This document shows, piece after piece, positions 33,259 through 44,436 of a stretch of DNA of 64,000 nucleotides (its first letter is position 1; each line of letters starts with the position of its first letter). Below the pieces are notes generated by a model. It did no database searches and had not been told where the DNA came from. It saw only the letters and a list, made by a program, of their open reading frames with translations. Origin of the DNA: Pelobacter sp. (lineage in GTDB: Bacteria > Desulfobacterota > Desulfuromonadia > Geobacterales > Pseudopelobacteraceae). Position numbers and translations under genes: made by a program. Location: contig JAVBXN010000026.1 of assembly GCA_030824515.1 (NCBI GenBank), positions 1-64,000 on the forward strand, in the 5' to 3' direction.

Positions 33259-34791
33259 TCAAACATCCTTCAAGGTAAAATGGAAAGTTGCGCCAACTCC
33301 CTGAGCCGCTTCCGCCCAGATTTTACCCCCATGGCGGGTTACAATCCTTTTGGCCGTTGCCAGACCGATTCCTGTACCTTCGAAATCTATTGAACTGTGC
33401 AACCGCTGAAAGGGTGTGAACAGTTTGTCAGCATGCTTCATTTCAAAACCGTCTCCATTATCCCGCACAGAGTAAACTTGCATTCCTTCCTGATTTTCCA
33501 TAACAATCTCTATATAAGCAGATTCTTTCCGACGAGTATACTTCCATGCATTCCCTGTTAGATTTGTCAGCAGCACTTTAATAAGTCCGGGATCACCGAA
33601 AGCTGTCATCCCGTCCATGATTTTGAACTCCACATTTCTGTGCTGTTCGGAAAGCTTCAACTCTGCAGCAATGCCTTTCAGCAGTGCGGTTAAATCAATT
33701 TCCTGACAGTAGAGTTCGCTGCGAGCAAGCATTGAAAAGTCGAGCAAATCGTCAATGAGACGTGACATCTGGTTGACGCTAGTACAGACTTTTTCAAGGT
33801 ATTCAATATCGTTTCGGTCTAATTTTTCGGCACTTTCCATTATAACCAGGCTGGTATAACCACCAATACGCTGCAATGGCGAACGAAGATCATGTGATAC
33901 CGAGTAGTTGAAAGCCTCCAGTTCACTGTTGGCCTCTTCTAGTTCCTTGTTTCGCTGCTCCACCTCCAGCTTTGCCAAATTCAGAGAGTCACGAGCATTC
34001 TTGATATCCAGCCTCATACGTTCGATTACCTGAGCGAGTTCACCAAGTTCGTCACGAGACCTGACCATTATCGGGATTTCAAAATCTCCATGCCCGATTC
34101 GTTCTGAGCATTCCTGTAAATACTTCAGCGGCCGGACTATGCCATTTGAAAGAGCCAGTCCAATAGTGATGGCGATTATAAGTGTCAGGAACGATATCAA
34201 CATGGCAGCATTCACCGCTGTTTTCAGTGCAGCTGACTCCTCATGCTTCGCCTTGGTTAATTCCAGATATTCATGGTCAAGAGCCCGGTTAAGCCCCTTG
34301 AGAAAAGCCATCTCATCCAGCTCGAAACGCTCCTTCATCTCCATAATCACATCAGGACTTCTTCCGCTGACCATCATTGACATCAGAATATCGGCACTTC
34401 TGATCAAAGCATCGCCGGCACTCCTGATCTCTTCGAGCAGCAAATTTTCATCGCTCTCCTTTTTGGCAAGGCGCTCATAAGCAGCAAATGATTTGTTATA
34501 TAGGTCTTTGCCTTCACCAATCAGTTTCCTCTCCGTGCTAATTGAATCGGCTTCACTAGGTTTACCCACTGAATATTTCAGAAGCAAGCCATGTTCGGAT
34601 ACTGACGAAACTATGCGTAAACCGGCAAACCGAACATCTTCGAGGACCTTGACCGTTGGTAGAACGTCTTCGGTAATACTCCCAAAGTTCTTTTCAATCT
34701 TCATGATACCCATTGTTCCAATTACACTGATAATACCGACAAACAGGGAAAAAAGGATATTACCGGATATAATTTTAGTTTTAAGTTTCAT
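33259..34791 (-). CDS. Membrane-bound sensor histidine kinase
   Basis: A 510-residue kinase. A first transmembrane helix (about residues 8-28) and a second (about 190-212, AAMLISFLTLIIAITIGLAL) enclose a helical periplasmic sensor of four-helix-bundle type. A HAMP linker follows (RPLKYLQECSERIGHGDFEIPI), then a short coiled coil, the HisKA domain with H box YSVSHDLRSPLQRIGGY, and the ATPase domain with N box (LLTNLTGNAWKYT), G1 (VRDNGDGFEM), F box (FTPFQRLH) and G2 (GTGIGLATAKRI). All key residues are present, so it should be active. AGGAA lies before the ATG. There is no partner regulator nearby; it stands alone between two copies of the tRNA-terminator repeat, which suggests that it came as a separate module. 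Confidence 0.9.
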   Translation of the reverse strand: MKLKTKIISGNILFSLFVGIISVIGTMGIMKIEKNFGSITEDVLPTVKVLEDVRFAGLRIVSSVSEHGLLLKYSVGKPSEADSISTERKLIGEGKDLYNKSFAAYERLAKKESDENLLLEEIRSAGDALIRSADILMSMMVSGRSPDVIMEMKERFELDEMAFLKGLNRALDHEYLELTKAKHEESAALKTAVNAAMLISFLTLIIAITIGLALSNGIVRPLKYLQECSERIGHGDFEIPIMVRSRDELGELAQVIERMRLDIKNARDSLNLAKLEVEQRNKELEEANSELEAFNYSVSHDLRSPLQRIGGYTSLVIMESAEKLDRNDIEYLEKVCTSVNQMSRLIDDLLDFSMLARSELYCQEIDLTALLKGIAAELKLSEQHRNVEFKIMDGMTAFGDPGLIKVLLTNLTGNAWKYTRRKESAYIEIVMENQEGMQVYSVRDNGDGFEMKHADKLFTPFQRLHSSIDFEGTGIGLATAKRIVTRHGGKIWAEAAQGVGATFHFTLKDV

Positions 34792-35271
34792 GTGCAGTTT
34801 CCTGAAGTCAAGTCGATGTGGGCTGTTGATAATGCACTATGGGAATCAAACACCTGGCCGGGTAAAAGCTTTTGATAAGGAAAAGTAATACTGAGCAAAT
34901 TCCGGACTGTTTCTGTTCTGATCTTATAGAGTAAGGTAATCGCCTTCAAATGCAAGTCGTGTAGGTAAATATTAATTAGCCGGCAATATATTTCAGCATA
35001 TAATAAATGTCAAAGGAGTTAACCCGAAGGTGAAGCTTGAACCAGTAGGATTAAACCCCAAAGCGGCATTTACTCACGCAACGGCGCTGTTTTTCACGCA
35101 ATGAACCATCCGCACTTGAGTTACCCAAAGGCGCCGACAGTCTTTAATCTGCGCAGATTCCCGAAGAAAAACGCAGATTGCTCGATCAGGTGTGTTCGAT
35201 CTCAACATGGTATTTGGGGGGTGACATTGAACTACAGGAAGCCAATTGATATGATTGCGATTGTCTGGGAG
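34792..35271. other. Intergenic stretch, nothing recognised
   Basis: About 480 bases upstream of the membrane kinase. It must contain the kinase promoter. ORFs that cross it on both strands (35101-35421 plus, 35074-35370 minus) run through the repeat hairpin at 35272-35334 and have no ribosome site or recognisable product, so I do not call them genes. Confidence 0.4.
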
Positions 35272-35334
35272 GAGTACGAACAAAAAAAGGTCACTTCTCT
35301 TTCGAAAAGTGACCTTTTGGATATTTGGCGTCCC
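35272..35334 (-). repeat. tRNA-Glu terminator repeat, copy 3
   Basis: On the minus strand: GGGACGCCA (the last nine bases of tRNA-Glu including CCA), spacer, hairpin AAAGGTCACTTTTCG / GAGAAGTGACCTTTTTTTG, then GTACTC. Apart from the spacer and three extra bases it equals copy 4 at the tRNA gene. It follows the toxin-antitoxin operon by about 120 bases. Confidence 0.87.
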
Positions 35335-35455
35335 AGATGCGATGATTACGATAACTGGGAAATGTTCCATTATTTCGGAAAGTTATGTAAAACTATACCT
35401 AAAATTAATCGCTGTGCGTGATTTTGAAGACTCCCAAGCTCTGAGCCTAAATGGT

Positions 35456-35770
35456 TCAAGCATGTTCTGGAATAAATCTTATTTCAAGATGACAGCCAAC
35501 TGCATGAGCATACTTCTTGAGAGTTGTAACAGACGGGGCATGTTTTCCCGCACCCTCAAGCCTTGATATTGCACTTTTAGTGGTTCCCATCAGTTCAGCA
35601 ACCGCCTCTTGAGAAAGCCCAACTCGTGAACGGGCAGCAAGCATCTCTCTTACAAGAGCATATTCCACTTCCAAGTTTTCATAAGCTTTCTTAAATCCTT
35701 CCCTCTGCTTGGCTTTTTCAATGAAAGCATTGTGATCATGGGCTACGGGATTAAATTTCAATTCAGCCAT
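35456..35770 (-). CDS. HigA-like antitoxin, XRE-family DNA-binding protein
   Basis: A 104-residue protein with an HTH_3/XRE domain at about residues 50-95 (RSRVGLSQEAVAELMGTTKSAISRLEGAG). The start at 35770 is fixed by AGGAGG 6 bases upstream, which lies inside the end of the toxin gene; the frame extends a further ten codons without support. It overlaps the toxin gene by 8 bases, so both are made together. Antitoxins of this group bind the toxin and, with it, repress their own promoter; the palindrome at 36099-36116 is the likely operator. The toxin-first order is typical of HigBA-type modules. Confidence 0.86.
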   Translation of the reverse strand: MAELKFNPVAHDHNAFIEKAKQREGFKKAYENLEVEYALVREMLAARSRVGLSQEAVAELMGTTKSAISRLEGAGKHAPSVTTLKKYAHAVGCHLEIRFIPEHA

Positions 35771-36089
35771 TTTGAACCTCCTTGATACGCTTCCGAACAA
35801 TTTTCAGTTCTGATTCTGGTGTTGCAGGTGTCTTCTTGATAAATGCATGTAGGATTACGATTCTCTGCCCAATTAGAAAACAATAGAATGCTCTTCCAAT
35901 TCCTTCCCGCCCCTTAGGTCTTAACTCGAACAGACCTTTCCCCATCGCTTTGGAATGGGGCATTCTAACATTTGGCCCAAACTCCATTAATAGTTCAATA
36001 AGCCTTGCGTAATCAGCAAGGATACCATCAGGCCAGGATTCAATTTCAGCCTGGACACGAGAATGAAAATATTCTATGGAGTAACTCAT
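35763..36089 (-). CDS. HigB/RelE-superfamily toxin (phage Gp49-like)
   Basis: A 108-residue protein of the RelE/ParE superfamily, Gp49-like branch: the LFELRPKGREGIGRAFYCFLIGQRIVILHAFIKKTPATPESELKIVRKRIKEV block is diagnostic, with conserved Arg and the HAFxKKTxxTPxxEIxxA-type motif. Members cut mRNA on the ribosome and are blocked by the XRE antitoxin encoded next. The ATG is only about 8 bases past the predicted -10 box and no ribosome site precedes it, so the mRNA may be leaderless. The pair sits between two copies of the tRNA-terminator repeat and is probably an acquired stabilising module. Confidence 0.86.
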   Translation of the reverse strand: MSYSIEYFHSRVQAEIESWPDGILADYARLIELLMEFGPNVRMPHSKAMGKGLFELRPKGREGIGRAFYCFLIGQRIVILHAFIKKTPATPESELKIVRKRIKEVQNG

Positions 36090-36096
36090 TTTTGGA

Positions 36097-36125
36097 ATGT
36101 TAGCAAATGTGCTAACTCATGTCAA
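36097..36125 (-). promoter_or_regulatory. Promoter and palindromic operator of the toxin-antitoxin operon
   Basis: On the minus strand TTGACA (36120-36125) is a perfect -35 box; 17 bases later comes TAACAT (36097-36102), an acceptable -10 box. The palindrome GTTAGCA-N4-TGCTAAC (36099-36116) covers the spacer and the -10 box, the classical position for repression by the antitoxin. Confidence 0.82.
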
Positions 36126-36193
36126 TTTGATTAATTTAGGATTGCTTCACCTGCTCAATTAATGTTTACGCCGAATGGGCTGTTTCCAACGAT

Positions 36194-36242
36194 GAGTACA
36201 AAAAAAGGTCACTTCTCTTGCGAAAAGTGACCTTTGTGAAGT

Positions 36243-36251
<9 letters not shown>
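36194..36251 (-). repeat. tRNA-Glu terminator repeat, copy 4 (the functional tRNA terminator)
   Basis: Directly after the CCA end of tRNA-Glu, the minus strand has the hairpin AAAGGTCACTT...AAGTGACCTTT (36204-36235) followed by a run of eight T: an intrinsic terminator. The repeat shared with copies 1-3 runs from GGGACGCC of the tRNA through this hairpin to GTACTC. This copy, attached to the intact tRNA, is the likely parent. Confidence 0.9.
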
Positions 36252-36320
<69 letters not shown>

Positions 36321-36478
36321 GTTTGATCTTGTCACACCGTTCCATTTAAGGAATCAGGCCCATGAGTGTGTGACGAGAAGGACTTTATATCTAACTACAA
36401 AAAACAAGTCAACAGTTTTTTTGCAGGAGACCGATTTTTTTAATTTGAGAGCGCGGATCGGTATTTGAACTACGAAAA

Positions 36479-37588
36479 TCAATCCGCCGCTTGAATATCT
36501 TTCAGAAAGCCTCGCACCAGCGGTGCAAAGGTCTCGTGTTCCAGGAGAAATGCGTCATGACCGTAGGCTGATGTTATCAGGTGGTATTCGGCCGGCTTTC
36601 CCAGCTTCTTCAGGCAGTCTGCCATTTCTTCCGTCTGGTAGGCCGGGTAGAGCCAGTCGGAGGTGAAGGCGTAGAACTGGATCGGGGCTTTTACCTGGCT
36701 GAAGGCCTCGCTCATCGATTCATAGCCCCATGCTACGTCATAAAGGTCCAGTGACTTGGCAAGGTAGAGGAAGGAGTTGGCGTCAAACCGGTCCACAAAG
36801 TTGTAGCCGTTGTAGTTCAGGTAGCGTTCGACCTCGAACTGCCCGAAAAAATCAAACTGGCCGTCCTTGGCGGAAAAGCGTCGTCCGAATTTTGCGTTCA
36901 TAGATTCATCGGACAGGAAGGTGATGTGGCCGATGCCGCGCGCCAGCGCCAGTCCGTCCTTGGGGTTGTGTTTGTATTCGCCTTTGCGCCAGGTCGGGTC
37001 GTTGAATATCGCCCAGCGGGCTACCGCGTTCAGCGAGATGGCCTGGGGGGAGGGGCGCGGCGTGGATGCCAGAACGATGGCGGATGCGATGTTGTCCGGA
37101 TATTGGGTGGCCCATTCCAGGGCCTGCATGCCACCCATGCTACCGCCCATGACTGTCAAGAGCTTGTCGATTCCAAGGGTGTCAATCAGGAGTTTCTGTG
37201 CGCGCACCATGTCGCGTACTGTGATGACCGGGAAGGAGAGGTTGTAGCGTTTGCCTGTTTTGGGGTTGATCGAGGTCGGTCCTGTGGAACCGTAGCAGGA
37301 GCCGATCACGTTCGAACAGATTACAAAGTAGCGGTCCGTGTCCAGCAATCGTCCGGGGCCGACGATGGCGTCCCACCAGCCGGGCTTGTTGTCGGCATCG
37401 TCCCGTTTTCCGGCCAGATGGGCATCTCCGGTCCAGGCATGTTCAACCAGGATGGCGTTTGATCGCTGCTTGTCAAGGCTTCCGTAAGTTTCGTAGACCA
37501 GGGTTATGGGCGCCAGTATGCGTCCGCTGTCCAGGCGGATACCGGATTCAAAGGTGATGGATTGTTCCTTTACTACACCGACGGACAT
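36479..37588 (-). CDS. metX: Homoserine O-acetyltransferase
   Basis: A 369-residue alpha/beta-hydrolase-fold enzyme that transfers acetyl from acetyl-CoA to homoserine, the first committed step to methionine by direct sulfhydrylation. The nucleophile is Ser150 in GGSMGG, with Asp in TSDWLYP and His in YGHDAF as the other triad members; the [15 protein letters not shown] and [12 protein letters not shown] blocks are family hallmarks. The ATG at 37588 is chosen because AAGGGG lies 6 bases upstream; an in-frame ATG at 37633 lies inside the regulatory hairpin. A SAM-I riboswitch precedes the gene, so high S-adenosylmethionine should shut it off. Confidence 0.96.
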   Translation of the reverse strand: MSVGVVKEQSITFESGIRLDSGRILAPITLVYETYGSLDKQRSNAILVEHAWTGDAHLAGKRDDADNKPGWWDAIVGPGRLLDTDRYFVICSNVIGSCYGSTGPTSINPKTGKRYNLSFPVITVRDMVRAQKLLIDTLGIDKLLTVMGGSMGGMQALEWATQYPDNIASAIVLASTPRPSPQAISLNAVARWAIFNDPTWRKGEYKHNPKDGLALARGIGHITFLSDESMNAKFGRRFSAKDGQFDFFGQFEVERYLNYNGYNFVDRFDANSFLYLAKSLDLYDVAWGYESMSEAFSQVKAPIQFYAFTSDWLYPAYQTEEMADCLKKLGKPAEYHLITSAYGHDAFLLEHETFAPLVRGFLKDIQAAD

Positions 37589-37593
37589 GCAAA

Positions 37594-37621
37594 GCCCCTT
37601 CACATTATCATGAGAAGGGGC
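37594..37621 (-). promoter_or_regulatory. Ribosome-site-hiding hairpin of the metX riboswitch
   Basis: On the minus strand GCCCCTTC pairs perfectly with GAAGGGGC. The 3' arm contains the metX ribosome site AAGGGG, 6 bases before the ATG. What follows is CTTTGC, not a U-run, so this is better read as a translation-blocking hairpin than as a terminator. CCTTCTCAT of the 5' arm side (37610-37618) is complementary to ATGAGAGG of the riboswitch P1 3' strand, giving the competing structure that would free the site when SAM is absent. Confidence 0.82.
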
Positions 37622-37642
37622 CGGTAAATACACAGCACACCT

Positions 37643-37737
37643 CTCATCTTTGCCTTTCGGCAGGATTTAGCACCTGTCGCCTTATTGGCCGGTTGCTGTG
37701 GCTTCGCAGGGCCTTTCCCTCCACCACTCTAGATAAG
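37643..37737 (-). promoter_or_regulatory. SAM-I (S-box) riboswitch upstream of metX
   Basis: The minus strand carries the S-box consensus in order: CTTATC (P1 5'), AGAGTGGTGGAGGGA, GGCCCTGCGAAGCC, CAGCAACCGGCC, AAGG-type P3 loop strand, GGTGCTAAATCC and CTGCCGAAAGGCAAAGATGAG (P1 3', GATGAG pairs with CTTATC). Binding of S-adenosylmethionine stabilises P1 and so lets the downstream blocking hairpin form, lowering metX expression. Confidence 0.95.
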
Positions 37738-37917
37738 CAGGTTTGATTCGGAAAACAATACGAAATTACCCATTCTCTTGTCAACAGATTTGAAAGCCGA
37801 AAGTCAGGGGGCAAGTGTCGATTCCGGTGTCAAATTGACTGGAAAATAAACATTCCATCTGGTATATATCCACTCCATCGATTTTGAGTCATTTCAGCTC
37901 TTCGAAGAGGGGGTTTC

Positions 37918-38937
37918 ATGAAAAGGTTGTTGCTGTGTGTGTTGCTGCTTGCCGTTACCATGACTGGTTGTGCAAGAAACTATTATAATATCCCGGTTGA
38001 AAACTTTGCCGGCAAGGTCAAGGTTCTCGGTGTTGCTCCCATTTTTATCGATACTGATTCCGACATTAGGCATCCCCAGAAAGATCAGCTGATCCAGTTG
38101 GTGGCCGACCTGAATCGTAGATATGAGCCGCAGCTTGTGCGTAAGTTCAAGGTAACCGGAAACTTTTATACGGTCGCTCTGCTTGATGGCGAACCGGGCC
38201 GCTTGTTTGAATCACTTATGTTCAGGCGCGAGCTGCGCGACGATGCAACCGTAAAATACAACAAATACTTCTGGAGGAGTGACGAGCTCAAAAACTACAT
38301 CCAGAAAAACAATCTTGATGCAGTGATGCTGATTACCATCAGTGGATTGACCAAGTCAGACAAAATCTATTCCAGCAACCTGCTTACGTCACTCGAAGCC
38401 GATTATAATTATCTGACCATGACTGCCCAGATGCTGGATGCCGAAGGTACGATACTGTGGGAGTATCCCAACTTCCGCAAGCGCTTGCTGGGTTATACAC
38501 CGTTGATCAATCTTCAGTATCCGGACTTTAGTGAGTCCGACGCAAATCTTGCCAGGAAAACCGAAGTTAAATTCAAAACCATTGATGGTATTCGCAGGAC
38601 ACTTGAGCAGAAGCGCAAGGACTGGTTGTTGCGGGAAACTCAGGAACCGGAGGTGTACTCCGCGCAGTTTGATGAAATCGTGTCTCTGATAAAATACGAT
38701 CTGGGCAAGGACGCAAAAGATGCGCCTGCCGTGGTAGAGCCGCCTCGCCAAGCTCCGCAGAAGGTCTCCAAACCGGCTGAGTTGCGTCCGGAACCCGTAC
38801 CCGCCGCGATTCCTGCACAATCTCCGCCGACAGTTGCACCCAAGGCGGTTGAACCGGCCAAAAATACCGCCGCCCCGGTTGACGTGCCGGCTGCAAGCAG
38901 TGATGAAATTGTCCCGGCAACCGGCAGTACGCGCTAG
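37918..38937 (+). CDS. Lipoprotein with Pro/Ala-rich tail
   Basis: A 339-residue lipoprotein: signal MKRLLLCVLLLAVTMTGC with lipobox MTGC followed by ARNYYNIP. The mature N-terminal 240 residues (VKVLGVAPIFIDTDSDIRHPQ, LDAVMLITISGLTKSDKIY, LTMTAQMLDAEGTILWEYPNF) resemble the nucleotide-like fold of CsgG/LpoB-type lipoproteins seen at 9.9-11.7 kb. The last 75 residues are rich in Pro, Ala and Val (PAVVEPPRQAPQKVSKPAEL), a flexible tail that can span the periplasm or cell wall. GAGGGGG precedes the ATG. A hairpin terminator follows 66 bases after the stop, so it may be transcribed alone. Function is unknown. Confidence 0.68.
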   Translation: MKRLLLCVLLLAVTMTGCARNYYNIPVENFAGKVKVLGVAPIFIDTDSDIRHPQKDQLIQLVADLNRRYEPQLVRKFKVTGNFYTVALLDGEPGRLFESLMFRRELRDDATVKYNKYFWRSDELKNYIQKNNLDAVMLITISGLTKSDKIYSSNLLTSLEADYNYLTMTAQMLDAEGTILWEYPNFRKRLLGYTPLINLQYPDFSESDANLARKTEVKFKTIDGIRRTLEQKRKDWLLRETQEPEVYSAQFDEIVSLIKYDLGKDAKDAPAVVEPPRQAPQKVSKPAELRPEPVPAAIPAQSPPTVAPKAVEPAKNTAAPVDVPAASSDEIVPATGSTR

Positions 38938-39002
38938 GCCATGATATTGCGTTATTCTCTTCGGCGTCGACTCGCTTTGGCGGGAAAGCGCTAATGACTT
39001 TT

Positions 39003-39034
39003 AAGACACCCCGCAGCAACCTGCGGGGTGTCTT
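39003..39034 (+). terminator. Hairpin terminator after the lipoprotein gene
   Basis: AAGACACCCCGCAG pairs perfectly with CTGCGGGGTGTCTT across CAAC, a 14-bp stem. The U-tract is limited to CTTA, so efficiency is uncertain, but the strength of the stem and position after a gene support a terminator. Confidence 0.72.
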
Positions 39035-39169
39035 AGCCTGTAATAATTAATGACTTTTGTCGTCCTGATTCATTCCCATTTTTGTTAATCGTGCTCAGTT
39101 TTCAGGGTGTCGGAATTGCCATGTTCAATGACGCCGTCTGAAACAATCTGTGCCAGCTCCCCTTTTTTT

Positions 39170-39198
39170 TTGACATGAGTGGTATATTTTGCGATAAT
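39170..39198 (+). promoter_or_regulatory. Sigma-70 type promoter for the 39231-43332 operon
   Basis: TTGACA (39170-39175), a 17-base spacer and GATAAT (39193-39198) give a near-consensus promoter ending 33 bases before the ATG of the first gene. It likely drives this gene with hisZ and purA, which follow with overlap or 2-base spacing. Confidence 0.85.
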
Positions 39199-39230
39199 CC
39201 GCCGGCTTCGCAATCTGTACTGGAGGTATC

Positions 39231-40729
39231 ATGAGAAAACATTTTGTCATCTGCATCGTTCTGCTGGCTTCGCTCTTTTCAATGCCGGCTTTTGCTGCTC
39301 AATTGAAGGTTTTTGTCGCTGACATGAACGCGGTTGGGGCAACCAACAGGGACGAGATGAAGACAACTCTCCAGATGCTTCTTGCTTCCCGGCTTAACAG
39401 CGACAAGATCCTGTCGGTGGCCAGCGCCGCCGAGGCTGATTTATTGATAACCGGCACTTACGTTGCCATAGGCAAGGTTTTCAGCGTGGATGCTCTTGCC
39501 AAAACCGCCGGGGGCAAAACCGTAACCCGTGCCTTTGTCCAGGGCGAGAATCAGGACGAGTTGATTCCGGCTATCGGCAAGCTTGCCGACAAACTTTCCG
39601 CCGAGCTCACCAAGGCGTATGTCTCCGGTGCCGATGTGCCCTCAGCCGCTGTTGCTACCCAGGCGCCTTCAGCAGTGTTATCCCAGAAAAAAGACATAAT
39701 CAGGGCAGAGAATGTACGGACTGCACCAATATCAGAGTTCATAAAGCCTCGTGATTATGAGCAGAACAGCTCCGGTGGCTGGACTAGCAAACGGCTTGTG
39801 GGCTCATCCAACCTTCTTGCCCAGGGCATGTCCTTGCCTGACGGCAGCCGCCAGATATTCCTGGCTGAAGATCGCCGCATTTCCTACTATCGTCAGTCCA
39901 GTGACATGAAGCTGGTCACCGAAGTAGAGCTTAAGCTGAGTGAAAAAATAGTGTCCCTGGATGCGCTGGTTTCAGGTGGCAGCGTAGAACTTTATGTCAG
40001 CGTCATTCGAAGCAATGATGTCTCGTCGCAGGTCTGGCAGCTTCAGGGAGAAAAACTGGTCAGGGTGGCCGATAGCATCCCCTATTTCTTCAGGGTACTC
40101 GGTCTTGCCGGAGCAGAGCCGAAGCTTTACGCCCAAAGCATGGGCCGCGATAGTGATTTTTTTGGCGACGTATATGAAGCAACCCGATCCGGTAGTACCG
40201 TTACGGTGAAAAATCCGATCAAAATGCCGCGCTTCGCAAATATTTACACTTTCAACCAATTCAAGGATTCAGCTGGAACCGTCTTTACTACTGCTCTGAA
40301 TCCAGATAACTATCTGGTTGTTTATGACCGTGAACTGAATGAACTTTGGCGCAGTAACGACAAGTTCGGCGGCTCGGAACTGTATTTTCAGAAGGAAGAC
40401 CCGGACAATGTTCGCGTTACAGGCGACCCCTATCGCTGGATTTTCATGAATCTGCGGGTTCAGGTCACATCGAAAGGTGAAGTGCTGGTCGGAAAGAACG
40501 ACGGTTTCTGGGTGCTGGGCAATGCCCGCTCTTACAAGAAGGGGGCTGTATATTGTCTGGTCTGGAACGGTTCCAGCCTTGAAGAAAAGTGGCGTACGCG
40601 CGAGACACAGAATTATATGCCCGACTATTTTATGGATGAGGCACGCAACGAGTTGTTGATCCTGCAAACCGTTCAGAGACCCGGATTTTCCGCTCGGGGC
40701 GCCTCAGCATTGTCTATCAAGAAGGTCGA

Positions 40730-40733
<4 letters not shown>
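39231..40733 (+). CDS. Exported protein of unknown function upstream of hisZ
   Basis: A 500-residue protein with signal peptide [22 protein letters not shown]. Residues about 24-125 ([12 protein letters not shown]...LLASRLN...[13 protein letters not shown]...[16 protein letters not shown]) look like the FlgO/CsgG-type domain that assembles at the outer membrane; residues about 165-500 form a repeat-rich beta-propeller-like part ([58 protein letters not shown]). GGAGG lies 3 bases before the ATG region. Its stop overlaps the GTG of hisZ. I do not recognise a named family; combined propeller and lipoprotein-like domains suggest an envelope protein. Confidence 0.7.
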
Positions 40734-43332
<2,599 letters not shown>

Positions 43333-43352
43333 TTTGAGAGTCAAATCCATTT

Positions 43353-43394
43353 GAATACAGAAAAGCCGACCCTGGAGTCGGCTTTTCTGTATTC
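43353..43394 (+). terminator. Bidirectional terminator between purA and the convergent barrel gene
   Basis: GAATACAGAAAAGCCGAC pairs perfectly with GTCGGCTTTTCTGTATTC across six bases (18-bp stem with T-rich and A-rich arms). It can end purA on the plus strand and the 43438-47963 operon on the minus strand. Confidence 0.93.
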
Positions 43395-43437
43395 AATGCG
43401 AAACGTAACAATAATTAATAGCGATCTGAAGCTGGGG

Positions 43438-44436
43438 TCAGAATTCGATATTGGGACGGAGTACCGCTGTTACACTCTGGAAGTCGTTGTCCCTCAGCAA
43501 ACCCTTGTATTTTGCCGGATCTTCCCAGATAACCCCCACATCCATCCGTAAAGCCAGATGCCAGTTTTTAATCGGGAACTTCTTTCCGATCACATATTCC
43601 TGGCGCAACAGACGACCATCCTTTGCCGAGAAATCCCAGCGGAAATCTATCGAGCCGTTATTCATAAAACTCAGAAAATCAGCGGTGAAGTCCAGGTTGC
43701 TGCGCCGAAAACCGATGTACAGGGTATTGGATATATCCGGATTCTCATGGATCTTGGATCCGAGTCGAAAACTCCAGGAGAGTTTGTCCTCGTGAAACAC
43801 CCGCTCTCCCTTCATCTTCCATTCGACCTCAAAATTATGGTCTGGTATCAGGGTGTTGCGTTTGATATGCTGATTCGAGTAGCTGAGCATGTAGCCCATA
43901 TAGCCTTTGTTGGAACTCACCTTCTCTTCGCCGGGTCGGACAAAGCTGACCATGTCTCCGACAAAAACCGAAACGGCATAGGGTTCCTGAAACCCTGCAG
44001 TCACGGTTTCAAGAAGATTGAGATTTCCGCTGCCGATGTTGAATCCGCGATAGAAGTCCCGCTGGTACTCCTTCAGGGCGACTCCCACCAGCGGCATGGG
44101 AAAAACTGCCGCCTCAATCAGCATGTAGCGAGGCACCAGCGAATCCATCAGCAGTTTTTTATAAACCTCGAACTCGTTGGTTCCGGACATCTCCGGAATC
44201 GGATCGTCTGTCAAAGGAAAATGGAGTGATACTTCGCTGTAGTATGGATCAAGCTCCCAAACAAATTCAGTCCGGGTCTCTTTGTTGTTCAGGCCGCTCT
44301 GTTGGAATGCCGTAACAGGTGATACCGTTGATTCTCCTGTTGACGGCAGCTGATCCGAACGCAACGACTCTTCGCCGAACGTCGGTTGGACAAAACAAGC
44401 CAGAATCAGCGCAGTCAGGAAAAAATAACGATTCAT
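43438..44436 (-). CDS. Outer-membrane beta-barrel protein
   Basis: A 332-residue protein with signal peptide MNRYFFLTALILACFVQPTFG and a C-terminal ...TAVLRPNIEF, ending in Phe as outer-membrane barrels do. The body has alternating strands such as DHNFEVEWKMKGERVFH, SNTLYIGFRRSNLDF and NWHLALRMDVGVIW. A Pro-rich N-terminal segment (about 25-55) precedes the barrel. It overlaps the GH13 gene by 4 bases (ATGA), so the two are co-expressed although one product is cytoplasmic-looking and the other exported. I cannot assign a transported substrate. Confidence 0.68.
   Translation of the reverse strand: MNRYFFLTALILACFVQPTFGEESLRSDQLPSTGESTVSPVTAFQQSGLNNKETRTEFVWELDPYYSEVSLHFPLTDDPIPEMSGTNEFEVYKKLLMDSLVPRYMLIEAAVFPMPLVGVALKEYQRDFYRGFNIGSGNLNLLETVTAGFQEPYAVSVFVGDMVSFVRPGEEKVSSNKGYMGYMLSYSNQHIKRNTLIPDHNFEVEWKMKGERVFHEDKLSWSFRLGSKIHENPDISNTLYIGFRRSNLDFTADFLSFMNNGSIDFRWDFSAKDGRLLRQEYVIGKKFPIKNWHLALRMDVGVIWEDPAKYKGLLRDNDFQSVTAVLRPNIEF

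Noticed and set aside
35074-35421. ORFs on both strands across 35.1-35.4 kb
   Set aside because: Both run through the tRNA-terminator repeat hairpin, lack ribosome sites and have no recognisable product.
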